Positions 6,681 to 14,155 are shown, numbered from the stretch's first letter. The stretch is 15,379 nucleotides of DNA from Nanobdellota archaeon (GCA_030695605.1 JAUYQE010000128.1:1-15379); one strand, 5' to 3'. The notes: generated by a model not told the origin, from the letters alone. Program-made: numbers and translations.

Positions 6681-7664
6681 ATGTTCGGTATATACCTCAC
6701 TGGCCCTTTTGGACAATCGCCAGCCCTCTATCAAGCCCGCAATGAAGCCAAAAGGGGGCGCGGTACTGAGGAAGTGGTGAGCAGGCAAATACTTGCAGAT
6801 ACTGAAAAAGTTCTGGCCCTCCAACAAGGCGCAAATTTTGATTATATCATTGATCCTTCTTTCTCTCAGTATTACCTCTTTCAGCCCTTTTCTGAGCAGG
6901 TCGAAGGGGTAAGTGTCGGCCCACAGGAAAACTGGTTCAATAATAATGTTTTCTACTGGCGGCCGCAAATTCAGGGCCCGCTTTCCCTGCAAATGGGATT
7001 CACAGAGAAATACCTGCAGCTCAACCACTTCCCTCACACCATCAGTCTGGCGGTTCTTCCCTCACCGTATACGCTGCTCCTGCTTTCTGATGTGTGGGGG
7101 TATGCTGATAAGAAAGCGGCGATAACCAATCTGGCAGAACTCCTGGCTGCCGAGGCGCAGCATCTGGTAACTAAAGGAATACGCCGGATTCAGTATGATG
7201 AGCCCGCTTTGGTGGTCAAGCAATCTTTGGGCTCTTTGCGGGAAGAAGATCTGTCCCTCTTACGGCGGGCGATGGATATCGGTGGGCGTATCCCGGGAGC
7301 CAGCACGTGCCTGCATACCTATTTTGGAGATGCGGGCCCTCTTCTTCCGTATCTCTCTGCACTTCCTGTTGATGGCCTCGGGATCGATGGAACAGAAACA
7401 AGCCTGAATGATATCTTAAAACAGACGTACGAAAATAAAGAAATCGCCCTGGGCTTGGTCGATGCCCGAAATACGAGTTTGGAAAATCCTGAGGAACTTG
7501 CTGGCCAAGTACGCAACGTGATGGAAAAAACTCACCCCCAGAAAATATGGCTCACGCCTAATACGGGAACGGAGTATCGCGGCTTCACGCCCGCTGTTCA
7601 GAAAGCAGCGATTCTTGGTAAAGTGAAGAGAATACTCAAAACGGAGGGGCCGGACTATGCTTAA
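6681..7664 (+). CDS. MetE N-terminal-domain-like protein (methionine synthase partner)
   Basis: A 327-residue protein resembling the N-terminal TIM-barrel half of cobalamin-independent methionine synthase. Recognisable segments are FYWRPQIQGPL, IRRIQYDEPAL (168-177), CLHTYFGDAGPLLPYLSALPVDGLGIDG (210-237), LGLVDARN (258-264) and WLTPNTGTEYRG (290-301). Where the catalytic half has the zinc-binding PDCG, this protein has PNTG, so that Cys is missing and it is probably not the catalytic subunit. I chose ATG 6681 over a TTG three bases earlier. It overlaps the next gene by eight bases. Thermococcales are known to carry a comparable tandem pair. Confidence 0.8.
   Translation: MFGIYLTGPFGQSPALYQARNEAKRGRGTEEVVSRQILADTEKVLALQQGANFDYIIDPSFSQYYLFQPFSEQVEGVSVGPQENWFNNNVFYWRPQIQGPLSLQMGFTEKYLQLNHFPHTISLAVLPSPYTLLLLSDVWGYADKKAAITNLAELLAAEAQHLVTKGIRRIQYDEPALVVKQSLGSLREEDLSLLRRAMDIGGRIPGASTCLHTYFGDAGPLLPYLSALPVDGLGIDGTETSLNDILKQTYENKEIALGLVDARNTSLENPEELAGQVRNVMEKTHPQKIWLTPNTGTEYRGFTPAVQKAAILGKVKRILKTEGPDYA
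7645..7649 (+). promoter_or_regulatory. Shine-Dalgarno site of the internal metE gene
   Basis: GGAGG lies seven bases before the ATG at 7657, inside the end of the upstream gene. It supports the 7657 start. First genes of operons in this window have no room for such a site, so it marks an internal cistron. Confidence 0.5.
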
Positions 7665-8853
7665 ATTATTTCCAACTTATGAGGTAGGAAGTTTGCCGAA
7701 ATTCAATGCCCGGGTGCAAGCAGCAAAAAGCCAACCCGTTTCTTGGGAAGAGGTGGAGGAGCTTCGCCACTACGCCCAATGTTTCTCCGTTCCCTGCGAT
7801 GCTGTCGTCGACCTTTTGGAACGGCAGAAAAGGGAACAACGGCCGCTCACCACCGAAGAAAAAAGCATGCTGACGGACTTCAACTCCCTTTTCAACCTGC
7901 GGTTACAAGAACAGCTTGGTCTGGATTTTGTGTACGACGGGGAAGCCCGGCGCACGGAGATGTACCATCATGTTGTTCGGCAAGTAAACGGCTTTGAACA
8001 GACGCCAGAAATGATCCGCTCCCGGGGTCCGGACAGCTGGCGTATGGGGATCTGCGTGGCCCCGCCTTCCTTAAAAGAAGGATCATTGCCTGAGCTGGTT
8101 ACTCGCGAGTATGATTTTGTCACCCGTCATGCTTCCCGAGCCCTTAAAGTTCCTCTTGATGATCCCTACATGATTGCGGTCATGAGTGATAATCGTTATT
8201 ATTCTGCCTTGCTCAAAGCAACGTATGCAGCTCATCCTCGCCAGCTTCGTTATGAAGCGAAGCAAGCGTTTACTCTGGCTTTAGCGGAAAACGTCATTCG
8301 TCCGCAAGTGCAAGCCCTGGCCGAAAGAGGAGCGCCCTGGATTCAATTGGATGTGCCTGCGGCGACGCTGGATCTTGAACATCTGCCGATTATGGTCGCT
8401 GGCATAAACGCCGTTGTCGAACGCTTTGAAAACGTCAAATTCAGTTTACATATCTGTTATCCCCGCAGGATTTCCTTGATGGAAAAGAAAGGATACGAAC
8501 TCTTATTCCCGCACATCCTAGACTTACATCCTGCGGTCAATCACTTCTCTCTGGAGCTGGCCAATGCTGATCAATATGAACAGGATCTCGCGGTGTTCAA
8601 GCAGTATCAAGACGAAAGGAAGTTTGAAATCGGCGTCGGCGTTGTCGATATCACACAAGAGCAGCAGGTGCGTGGCCAGATGGAAACACCCGACATCGTT
8701 CGGCAAAGAATTCTTCGTGCTGCAGAAGTGCTGGGTGACCCGCGGCTGGTCTTTGTCGCTCCCGATTGTGGCTTACGGCAGTTGCAGTTGGAGCGCTGTA
8801 TACGACTTTATGAGACGATAGTTGCAGGTGCAGAATTAGCACGAAAAGGATGA
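7657..8853 (+). CDS. metE: Cobalamin-independent methionine synthase, catalytic (MetE-type)
   Basis: A 398-residue zinc-dependent methyltransferase that makes methionine from homocysteine. The zinc site is complete: HIC (His265, Cys267), Glu300 in FSLELAN, and Cys371 in APDCGL. Other family segments are TYEVGSLPKF at the start, YDGEARRTEMYHHV (93-106), WIQLDVPAA (228-236) and VGVVDITQE. The methyl donor is unknown: archaeal core MetE enzymes are diverse and some use carriers other than folate. Tight overlap with the upstream MetE-N-like gene suggests that the two work together as a split version of the two-barrel bacterial enzyme. Confidence 0.9.
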   Translation: MLKLFPTYEVGSLPKFNARVQAAKSQPVSWEEVEELRHYAQCFSVPCDAVVDLLERQKREQRPLTTEEKSMLTDFNSLFNLRLQEQLGLDFVYDGEARRTEMYHHVVRQVNGFEQTPEMIRSRGPDSWRMGICVAPPSLKEGSLPELVTREYDFVTRHASRALKVPLDDPYMIAVMSDNRYYSALLKATYAAHPRQLRYEAKQAFTLALAENVIRPQVQALAERGAPWIQLDVPAATLDLEHLPIMVAGINAVVERFENVKFSLHICYPRRISLMEKKGYELLFPHILDLHPAVNHFSLELANADQYEQDLAVFKQYQDERKFEIGVGVVDITQEQQVRGQMETPDIVRQRILRAAEVLGDPRLVFVAPDCGLRQLQLERCIRLYETIVAGAELARKG

Positions 8854-8872
8854 AAAGAAGGCTCTTTCCGGT

Positions 8873-8886
8873 TCTCTTTTTTCTTT
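8873..8886 (+). terminator. T-rich terminator after metE
   Basis: TCTCTTTTTTCTTT begins about 20 bases after the metE stop and extends into the end of the convergent transpeptidase gene. A pyrimidine tract with T6 and no hairpin fits an archaeal terminator. Confidence 0.45.
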
Positions 8887-10405
8887 ATCTCCTAATCCTT
8901 ACCGGAATTGCCTGTTCAAAAGGCATGGCTTCTCCACGGTATTCTGCCCGTCCTAACGGCCGATGGGGCGTATACCGCAGCAAGAAATAAAATAGGTGAT
9001 TGCCCCCATCGGGATGCAGGCGCACACAGCCGTGGGATCTTCCCCGACCGCTCTCGACACTTTCTGGTGCACTCGTTAAATGCAATAAGTAAGGCAGATC
9101 GCCGCTGTAATGCGCCGTGTAGGGCTCTTCTGGTATATCGTCTCGCCGGGAAAAAGGTGCAGCCATGATTCCGTAGGCATTCTGAAAGCCCGGCTGGGTG
9201 AGCGGATCGCCGTACTCCTCTTCTGCCCAGGACGGCGGGAACCAGTGGGGAAACACCAGAACGCGCCGCAGGTAAAACTCGCCTTCGGGCGTCGGGAAAT
9301 TCCGGCGCCGGCCGCGGATGACGTACTCGCCGCCCACTACGGCCCGCGTGCTAAAAAGAAGAACCTCGCTTTCTTCTTCCTGTGCGTATAATTCTAGATG
9401 TGTATTTCTTCGGTTTCTTTCTGATTTTTCGATCTCGATGCGCAGATCCATCGATTCTTGCCGGTACCGTTCGGGAACGTGCAGCTCCAGCGTAACGGTT
9501 TCCGGACGCCGTTCGTCAGCAAAGAAGTCCAGAACGGATTCTGGCGTAGTCAGCCCCAGTTGTATGATGGCTTCGTCCGTTGCTTGTTCAAGCATAATTG
9601 GTTCGATAACAAAAGTGGCATGGAAAACCCGCTCTTCGAAGAAGTGCAGCAAAGGCTGCGAAGAGTTTTCCAAGTGTTCTTCCAGTGGCGTATTAAGCAA
9701 TGCTCTGGTTACGGAGCCGATGACCCCATCGTCATCGATATGCTGAAACCGCTGGTATGCAGCAACTGCTTCGTCCGTCTGCGCATATACTCCATTAATC
9801 TCACCGTCGTAAAAGCTCTCCCAGGAAAGGATCGTTTGGACGTCTTCCACGAGAGCTACCCGTTCCTGATATTCCTGCAGGCGGCGCTCTTCTCTCTCGG
9901 TTCGTGGTTCTCTGGCCAGAAGCTCTGCAATCCGCTCCAGCGTCCGTTCCGTCGTGAAGTTTGCTTCGATGCTTTCTTCAAAAGAGAGTTGCGGCGTGGC
10001 CTGTTCATCGCGCCGCTCCAAAGCGCGCTCATAATGCGCAATGCTCTCCTGCAGCAGCGGAATATGGGGCGCAAAAGTGCTGTAGATGCCGAAGCGCTCC
10101 CGATCTAACGGCTCTTCGAAAACTGCTGCTCCAAACCGCTCGTTCAGCTCTTCGATAGTTGAGAGGTATCTTTCGGCATAGCGCGAATCTTGCAGGATTT
10201 CCGGGAGGAAATGGTCGGAAATGTCAATGATGTACTCTTGCGCAACAAATTCTTCGTCTCCTTCAAAAAGTTCTTCCCGCGTTTCAGTAATCGTTCTTTC
10301 GTCCGCTTCTGGCTCTTCCTGCCGCTCGTCGCTCCCTGCACCGTTGGGAGGCAGTAGCAGGGCCAGACTCAGAGAAGAGGAGAGAAAGCGCTTCTGGAAA
10401 GCCAT
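8885..10405 (-). CDS. Exported L,D-transpeptidase (YkuD family) with peptidoglycan-binding-like domain
   Basis: A 506-residue protein. Residues 1-24 form a signal-peptide-like segment (basic start, then LSSSLSLALLL). An acidic, charged helical region follows (about 30-190). FYDGEINGVYAQTDEAVAAYQRF to ALLN (198-237) matches the peptidoglycan-binding-domain-1 repeat pattern. The C-terminal YkuD domain has VVGG, FPTPEGEFYLRRV (370-382), His442 in LLHLT and the catalytic Cys460 in SHGCVRL (457-463). YkuD enzymes cross-link bacterial peptidoglycan, a polymer that Archaea lack, so the substrate here is unknown. All catalytic residues are kept, which suggests active use. A TATA-like GTTAATAAGCT (10428-10438) lies 28 bases before the ATG. 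Confidence 0.9.
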   Translation of the reverse strand: MAFQKRFLSSSLSLALLLPPNGAGSDERQEEPEADERTITETREELFEGDEEFVAQEYIIDISDHFLPEILQDSRYAERYLSTIEELNERFGAAVFEEPLDRERFGIYSTFAPHIPLLQESIAHYERALERRDEQATPQLSFEESIEANFTTERTLERIAELLAREPRTEREERRLQEYQERVALVEDVQTILSWESFYDGEINGVYAQTDEAVAAYQRFQHIDDDGVIGSVTRALLNTPLEEHLENSSQPLLHFFEERVFHATFVIEPIMLEQATDEAIIQLGLTTPESVLDFFADERRPETVTLELHVPERYRQESMDLRIEIEKSERNRRNTHLELYAQEEESEVLLFSTRAVVGGEYVIRGRRRNFPTPEGEFYLRRVLVFPHWFPPSWAEEEYGDPLTQPGFQNAYGIMAAPFSRRDDIPEEPYTAHYSGDLPYLLHLTSAPESVESGRGRSHGCVRLHPDGGNHLFYFLLRYTPHRPLGRAEYRGEAMPFEQAIPVRIRR

Positions 10406-10427
10406 TATGCATCGGGAGCGAAAAGAA

Positions 10428-10438
10428 GCTTATTAACA
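10428..10438 (-). promoter_or_regulatory. TATA-like element of the L,D-transpeptidase gene
   Basis: Read on the minus strand this AT-rich segment contains TTAATAA, centred 28 bases before the start codon. It is weaker than the other TATA boxes here. Confidence 0.4.
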
Positions 10439-10460
10439 TTTCTTCACTCCGCTCAATTAG

Positions 10461-10470
10461 CTTTAAATAG
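10461..10470 (+). promoter_or_regulatory. TATA box of the thioredoxin-like lipoprotein gene
   Basis: CTTTAAATAG is centred 27 bases before the ATG at 10493, predicting a leaderless transcript. Confidence 0.55.
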
Positions 10471-10492
10471 GAGCACTTGCTTCTGTTTTTTC

Positions 10493-10849
10493 ATGAAGAA
10501 TGTTTTAGCTTTTTGCACTCTTATTCTCTCACTTCTTCTGGCCGGCTGTTCTTCTTCCTCGCCAGGGGAGCATGATGCTTTTGCGCAATGCTTAACGGAC
10601 AATGGCGTCAAGATGTTCGGGGCGTACTGGTGCCCGCATTGCCAGAACCAGAAAGAGCTGTTTGGCAATAGTTGGGAAAAAGTGAATTACATCGAGTGTT
10701 CCCTGCCTGGCGGCCAGGGGCAGACGGCTTTCTGCGAGCAGCAGGGCATCACCGGCTATCCGACCTGGGAATTCGGCGATGGCAGCCGAGTGCCGGGAGA
10801 AATTTCTCTGGAAGAATTGAGTGGGAAGAGCGGTTGCCCACTTGTTTAA
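10493..10849 (+). CDS. Thioredoxin-like lipoprotein with CPHC active site
   Basis: A 118-residue exported protein. Residues 1-19 are a lipoprotein signal ending in LLLAGC, with Cys19 as the predicted lipidated residue, so the protein is likely anchored outside the membrane. The thioredoxin fold follows: FGAYWCPHCQNQKELFG carries the redox pair Cys47/Cys50, and GYPTWEF has the conserved cis-Pro at 90. The WCPHC form and small size resemble the thioredoxin-like partners of VKOR-type disulfide-forming enzymes. Extra cysteines at 33, 69, 81 and 115 are of unknown use. It probably acts in extracytoplasmic disulfide exchange. No VKOR gene is in this window. It is a single-gene unit. Confidence 0.85.
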   Translation: MKNVLAFCTLILSLLLAGCSSSSPGEHDAFAQCLTDNGVKMFGAYWCPHCQNQKELFGNSWEKVNYIECSLPGGQGQTAFCEQQGITGYPTWEFGDGSRVPGEISLEELSGKSGCPLV

Positions 10850-10859
10850 AGAAAGAATT

Positions 10860-11063
10860 TTACTTTTTCTGTGCTAGAGACCATATGACATAAATTCCTA
10901 TAACAAAAGGAGGGATCTAAAATATTGGAGACGCAGAAATTGGTTGTGTGCAAAGGTCCCCAGCTTCACAAAGTCTGAGATTCATACGTGATATTATCAT
11001 TCCTAAAATAGTTCCTCCAACGAGGGCAATTACTCATTTAAAAATTTCCAGTTTAAAATTCAT
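10860..11063 (-). pseudogene. Small two-helix membrane protein with two in-frame stops
   Basis: An ATG four bases after the cupredoxin stop opens a 68-codon frame on the minus strand that ends in TAA at 10860-10862. It is interrupted at codon 10 (TGA) and codon 49 (TAG). Read through, it gives MNFKLEIFK-x-VIALVGGTILGMIIS, then a Cys-containing loop LCEAGDLCTQ, then PIF-x-IPPFVIGIYVIWSL and a basic tail. Two hydrophobic helices bracket a short loop, a believable small membrane protein. Both stops are one G-to-A change from TGG, and Trp fits well at both sites. It is therefore likely a recently decayed gene (or read through, or a sequence error). The position suggests an operon with cupredoxin. 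Confidence 0.6.
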
Positions 11064-11067
11064 GTTC

Positions 11068-11526
11068 TCACTTCACCACAATTGTCCCCGTCTTTGCGGG
11101 ATTGAGATGGTCATGGTATTTCCAGGTTCCCCGTTCCGCAAACGTGAAAGAATACCGTCCGCCTGCCGCTACTGGATTGCAGGCATCAAAAGTCGTGCTT
11201 TCTTCTGCAGTTCCGCATTTCTCGATGCCCGAACCCGGATAGAGCGTATGCGTGGGATGCATTGCTGACGCTGGCCAATGGGATTGGCTGTTCTTATTTG
11301 TCCAAGTAACAGTCTCGCCCGCCCGGATAGTCAGCGTTGCTGGCTCAAATCCGTTAGCGGTAATAATAATTTCATTGCTGTCTCCCGCTCCCAAAGTCGG
11401 TGGAGTAAGTGGCGCCTCTGGTGATTCCCGTTTTGACGATTCTTCCGTCTGCGGCGCACAGGAAGCCAGAATCAATAATGCCAATGCGAGTACGAAAATC
11501 CCAAAAATAAAAAACTGCCTCTTCAT
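11068..11526 (-). CDS. Cupredoxin-type copper lipoprotein
   Basis: A 152-residue protein with a hydrophobic leader ending in LILASC (Cys23 predicted as lipidated), a Ser/Pro/Glu-rich linker (24-50) and a plastocyanin-like beta domain. The domain begins IIITANGFEPATLTIRAGETVTWTNKNSQSHW (His83) and ends YSFTFAERGTWKYHDHLNPAKTGTIVV (His138, His140). Cys116 in FDAC is the likely type-1 copper cysteine; Cys104 is an extra cysteine that could form a disulfide. Such membrane-anchored cupredoxins act in extracytoplasmic electron transfer or copper binding; the partner is unknown. A small membrane-protein remnant follows four bases after the stop. Confidence 0.88.
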   Translation of the reverse strand: MKRQFFIFGIFVLALALLILASCAPQTEESSKRESPEAPLTPPTLGAGDSNEIIITANGFEPATLTIRAGETVTWTNKNSQSHWPASAMHPTHTLYPGSGIEKCGTAEESTTFDACNPVAAGGRYSFTFAERGTWKYHDHLNPAKTGTIVVK

Positions 11527-11547
11527 GCGTGAGAGTAAATTCCTATT

Positions 11548-11556
11548 CTTTTTAAG
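11548..11556 (-). promoter_or_regulatory. TATA box of the cupredoxin gene
   Basis: On the minus strand CTTAAAAAG is centred 26 bases before the ATG, giving a leaderless transcript. Confidence 0.5.
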
Positions 11557-11570
11557 GCTTTCTTTTTGTG

Positions 11571-11738
11571 GTACGTATTAAGTAAAGTCTGCCCGCCGGC
11601 CGCTCGCTCGGTCTGTTCTCGCTGTCAATCTCGTCCAAAAATTGCAAAGCTCATCAATAGAACAGAACAATGTGTTTCTTTTGAACAATAGCCGTTCCGA
11701 GCTCGCCTCTTGGCCAAGCGGGCAGACTTAATACGTAC
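11571..11738. mobile_element. MITE-like inverted-repeat element (168 bases) or structured RNA
   Basis: The outer arms pair over 21 bases: GTACGTATTAAG then TCTGCCCGC (11571-11582, 11588-11596) against 11718-11738, with a five-base TAAAG bulge on the left only. Inner stems GCTCGG/CCGAGC (11606-11611 with 11697-11702) and TCTGTTCT/AGAACAGA (11612-11619 with 11659-11666) continue the fold. Directly outside the arms are TTTTTGTG (11563-11570) and TTTTTGCG (11739-11746), a 7-of-8 direct repeat that could be a target-site duplication. There is no coding capacity. It lies between two minus-strand genes, upstream of the cupredoxin promoter. A noncoding RNA gene is the main alternative; I tried to fit a tRNA and could not. 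Confidence 0.55.
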
Positions 11739-11751
11739 TTTTTGCGGGAAG

Positions 11752-12621
11752 CTAAAGAATGCTGCTTGCCAGCCCTTCCTCTTCCAGCCAGCGTTCTATA
11801 ATCGAAAAAGGAACCACCACCGTCATGGAATCTTCCAATACCCATCGGGCATAGCCCACCAATTCCATGCCACTTCTTCCGACGGCAAAAACTCCTCCGC
11901 CGGAAAATCCCGAAAGAACTGAGGCATCACAGAGGAAAACGTCGCTGCCGGAAAAAGAAAATCTTCCCGCATAGATGCCGTGAGCCACTAACTGACTTGT
12001 CCCCACTCGCCCTGCCATAAAGAGAGAGCTTCCATAATCTAAAGCCCGGTCATCACCAAAGATGGGCGGGGAAAGCGGCCTGCGCTGTTCTTCCTGCAAT
12101 GAATCCAGCCGCAGGACTGCAATATCCTCCCGTTCATTCTGCCAGCCTTTGCCGTCTGCAAAAATAACCTCCACTCCCAGAACTTCGCCCCGAATTTCTG
12201 ACGAAAGATAGGATAGTGATAAAGACGATGCCGGAATCGTTACTCCTTCATGTCGTACAGTATCATAGATAAACTGCCATTCGTTGAGCAGCACGTCTTC
12301 CGGCGTAGGGGGATTGACGACATGATGGTTGGTAAGGAAGTATGCAGTATCTCCTCGCACGGAAAAAAGCGTAGCCGTTCCTTCCACAGGCTCGAGTTCA
12401 TATTGAAGAGGAGTTCCTTCAATCTGATACCGATGCTTCACGCTGACGGGAAAGCACGTGGCGATGATCTGTTGGCGCTGTTCTTCGGAAAGAAGAGAGG
12501 CATAACGCTCCTCTTGAACTGTCGGGAGTGCACATCCAGTCGGTAAAAGAACAGCTCCACTACCTAAGAGCGCCTGTTCGAGAAACGATCGGCGGCTTAG
12601 GTTTTGTTTCCATTCAACCAT
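11752..12621 (-). CDS. Trypsin-like serine protease with Tat-type lipoprotein signal
   Basis: A 289-residue protein. The leader SRRSFLEQALLGSGAVLLPTGC has a twin-arginine motif (Arg10-Arg11), a mild hydrophobic stretch and a lipobox with Cys30, so export of a folded, membrane-anchored protein is predicted. The S1/HtrA-like catalytic triad is readable: His100 in TNHHVV, Asp166 in EDIAVLRL, and Ser240 in SGFSGGGVF. No PDZ domain follows; the protein ends shortly after the second barrel. The substrate is unknown; surface-protein quality control or processing is inference. The gene begins three bases after the thiI stop and is probably cotranscribed with it. Confidence 0.85.
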   Translation of the reverse strand: MVEWKQNLSRRSFLEQALLGSGAVLLPTGCALPTVQEERYASLLSEEQRQQIIATCFPVSVKHRYQIEGTPLQYELEPVEGTATLFSVRGDTAYFLTNHHVVNPPTPEDVLLNEWQFIYDTVRHEGVTIPASSLSLSYLSSEIRGEVLGVEVIFADGKGWQNEREDIAVLRLDSLQEEQRRPLSPPIFGDDRALDYGSSLFMAGRVGTSQLVAHGIYAGRFSFSGSDVFLCDASVLSGFSGGGVFAVGRSGMELVGYARWVLEDSMTVVVPFSIIERWLEEEGLASSIL

Positions 12622-12624
12622 TAT

Positions 12625-14094
12625 TTATCCTCCTGCTGTTTGCTGCTGCGGAGCCGCTTTCTGAAAATACTTGAGGAAATGGGGCACGCTGATTCCTGCG
12701 GCGGTAATCCCTTTCTTTCGCAGCAAGAAAGCTACTTGCTCGCTCTGCACCCCAAAATCGCAGATGAAAAGGTAGCGTTTATCTTTCTGAAAAGCATCCA
12801 GCTCTTCCAGCACAAAAGGATACGGCTTCGACAGCTCCGTCGGTAATGGTGCTGCTTCCTGTTGATGCTGTGGGCGGACATCGACGCAAATAAGTTCCTG
12901 CCCCGACTCCTGTTCTGCGGAAAAAGAAATAGGCTCTTCCTCTTCGAAAGGCAGAAATCCCGTAAAAGACTGCTGCGCCGTTACCGCTTCTTGGATCTCC
13001 ATCGTCAGATCAGGAATTTTCTGAAGCAAGGCTATATTCGGCTTGGTCACGACGGGCCCTTCGGAGAGATTGCAATATTCTTTGACTTTTTCTGACGCCG
13101 CGAGTGTGCCGATCTTCTGCGCCAGCTGGGTGATCTCTATTTTGTCGAAGCTCAGCAGCGGCCGCAGCACGGGAAGGGTTTTTACCTGTTCCAGGAACTG
13201 CAGGCTTTCTAACGTTTGCGTGGACTTCTGGGACAGCGCTTCTCCCGTGGCAATCGCTAACGCACCATCTTTTTTGGCGAGTTGCTCTCCGATTTTGTAG
13301 AAACACGTCTTCAACGCTAATTGCCGTAAGCGTTGGGGTACATCTTTCCGTATCTTTTCCACCAGTTTTCTTGCCGGAACGACGAAACAGCGCGGCGTGT
13401 AGCTGAACGCGTACTGGGAAATTAAGTAGTTATACACCCGGGCCACATCATTCAGCGCTTTCTCTTCCAGCAGGTTGATGAACAGGAAATCCACCTGGCA
13501 GCCCCGCTTCAGCAGGTGATACGCCGCAACCGGACTATCGATGCCTCCGGAGAAGAGCAGCAGCACCTTGCCGGAGCTGGTGGGCGGCAATCCTCCCAGG
13601 CCAAACAGAGTTTTCGTCGAGAAAAAAGCATCCTGCCCGCGGACTTCGAGTGACAGCAGCACTTCTGGCTTCTGGAGCTGCACTCCGGCACTGTGCGGAT
13701 AGAGAACTGCTCCCGCTTCCTGCTCCAGCTCCTGCGAAGTAAAAGTATGATTTCCCACTCTGCGCACCCGGACGCAAAAGGTTTTTCCCGTGATAAGCGG
13801 TGCTGCATAGGCGTACACTTTTTCCAGTACATCTTTTTTGTCGGAAAAGGAACAGTATTTCGCCACAGAAAAACTCTGAATGCCGGGAAGGCGCTGCAGG
13901 ATGTCGGTAATCTTTTCCGGCTCTGCCGTAAAAAGCACGAAGCGCCCGCCATAATTCTTGAGCTTCCACTGCTTGACGCCTTGTTTTCTCAGCGCATCTT
14001 CCAGAGCTTTCACATACAGGCTTTCAAAATGCCCGCGGGTGCGTTTGCTCTTTAATCCAATTTCCCCATAGCGGAGCAGGATGCAGGGTTCCAT
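12625..14094 (-). CDS. thiI: tRNA 4-thiouridine synthase ThiI with C-terminal rhodanese-like domain
   Basis: Makes 4-thiouridine at position 8 of tRNA, and in some organisms supplies sulfur for thiamine. The 489-residue protein has the N-terminal ferredoxin-like and THUMP domains (about 1-170), the PP-loop FSGGIDS (181-187), GEALSQKSTQTLESL (284-298) and Cys341 in KEYCNLSEGPVVTKP, equivalent to the reactive Cys344 of the E. coli enzyme. Residues about 397-475 form a rhodanese-like domain with ICVDVRP and the candidate persulfide Cys445 in FICDFGVQS. A rhodanese extension is common in bacterial ThiI but unusual in archaeal ones. A strong TATA box lies 26 bases before the ATG. Confidence 0.93.
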   Translation of the reverse strand: MEPCILLRYGEIGLKSKRTRGHFESLYVKALEDALRKQGVKQWKLKNYGGRFVLFTAEPEKITDILQRLPGIQSFSVAKYCSFSDKKDVLEKVYAYAAPLITGKTFCVRVRRVGNHTFTSQELEQEAGAVLYPHSAGVQLQKPEVLLSLEVRGQDAFFSTKTLFGLGGLPPTSSGKVLLLFSGGIDSPVAAYHLLKRGCQVDFLFINLLEEKALNDVARVYNYLISQYAFSYTPRCFVVPARKLVEKIRKDVPQRLRQLALKTCFYKIGEQLAKKDGALAIATGEALSQKSTQTLESLQFLEQVKTLPVLRPLLSFDKIEITQLAQKIGTLAASEKVKEYCNLSEGPVVTKPNIALLQKIPDLTMEIQEAVTAQQSFTGFLPFEEEEPISFSAEQESGQELICVDVRPQHQQEAAPLPTELSKPYPFVLEELDAFQKDKRYLFICDFGVQSEQVAFLLRKKGITAAGISVPHFLKYFQKAAPQQQTAGG

Positions 14095-14112
14095 GAGGGT
14101 GCTAAATGCTCG

Positions 14113-14127
14113 CTTTTTTATAAATAT
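14113..14127 (-). promoter_or_regulatory. TATA box of the thiI operon
   Basis: On the minus strand ATATTTATAAAAAAG is centred 26 bases before the thiI ATG. It forms one half of a compact divergent promoter region of 91 bases. Confidence 0.65.
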
Positions 14128-14155
14128 TACTTAAAAGTAGTCACCAGATAGCAAG

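Noticed and set aside
9458..10108. A 216-residue plus-strand frame opposite the L,D-transpeptidase
   Set aside because: It is antisense to a clear gene with catalytic motifs, and its translation shows no domain or usual composition.
10860..11063. Selenocysteine or pyrrolysine recoding at the TGA and TAG in the small membrane-protein frame
   Set aside because: No SECIS-like or other recoding element is evident, both codons are one transition from Trp, and the positions flank hydrophobic helices where Trp is natural.
11571..11738. A tRNA on the minus strand (seven-pair GTCTGCC/GGCAGAC ends and a TTGGCCAAGAGGCGAG segment like a D-arm)
   Set aside because: No T-arm with the GTTCRA pattern and no proper anticodon arm can be placed, and the complementarity continues outward past the supposed acceptor ends.
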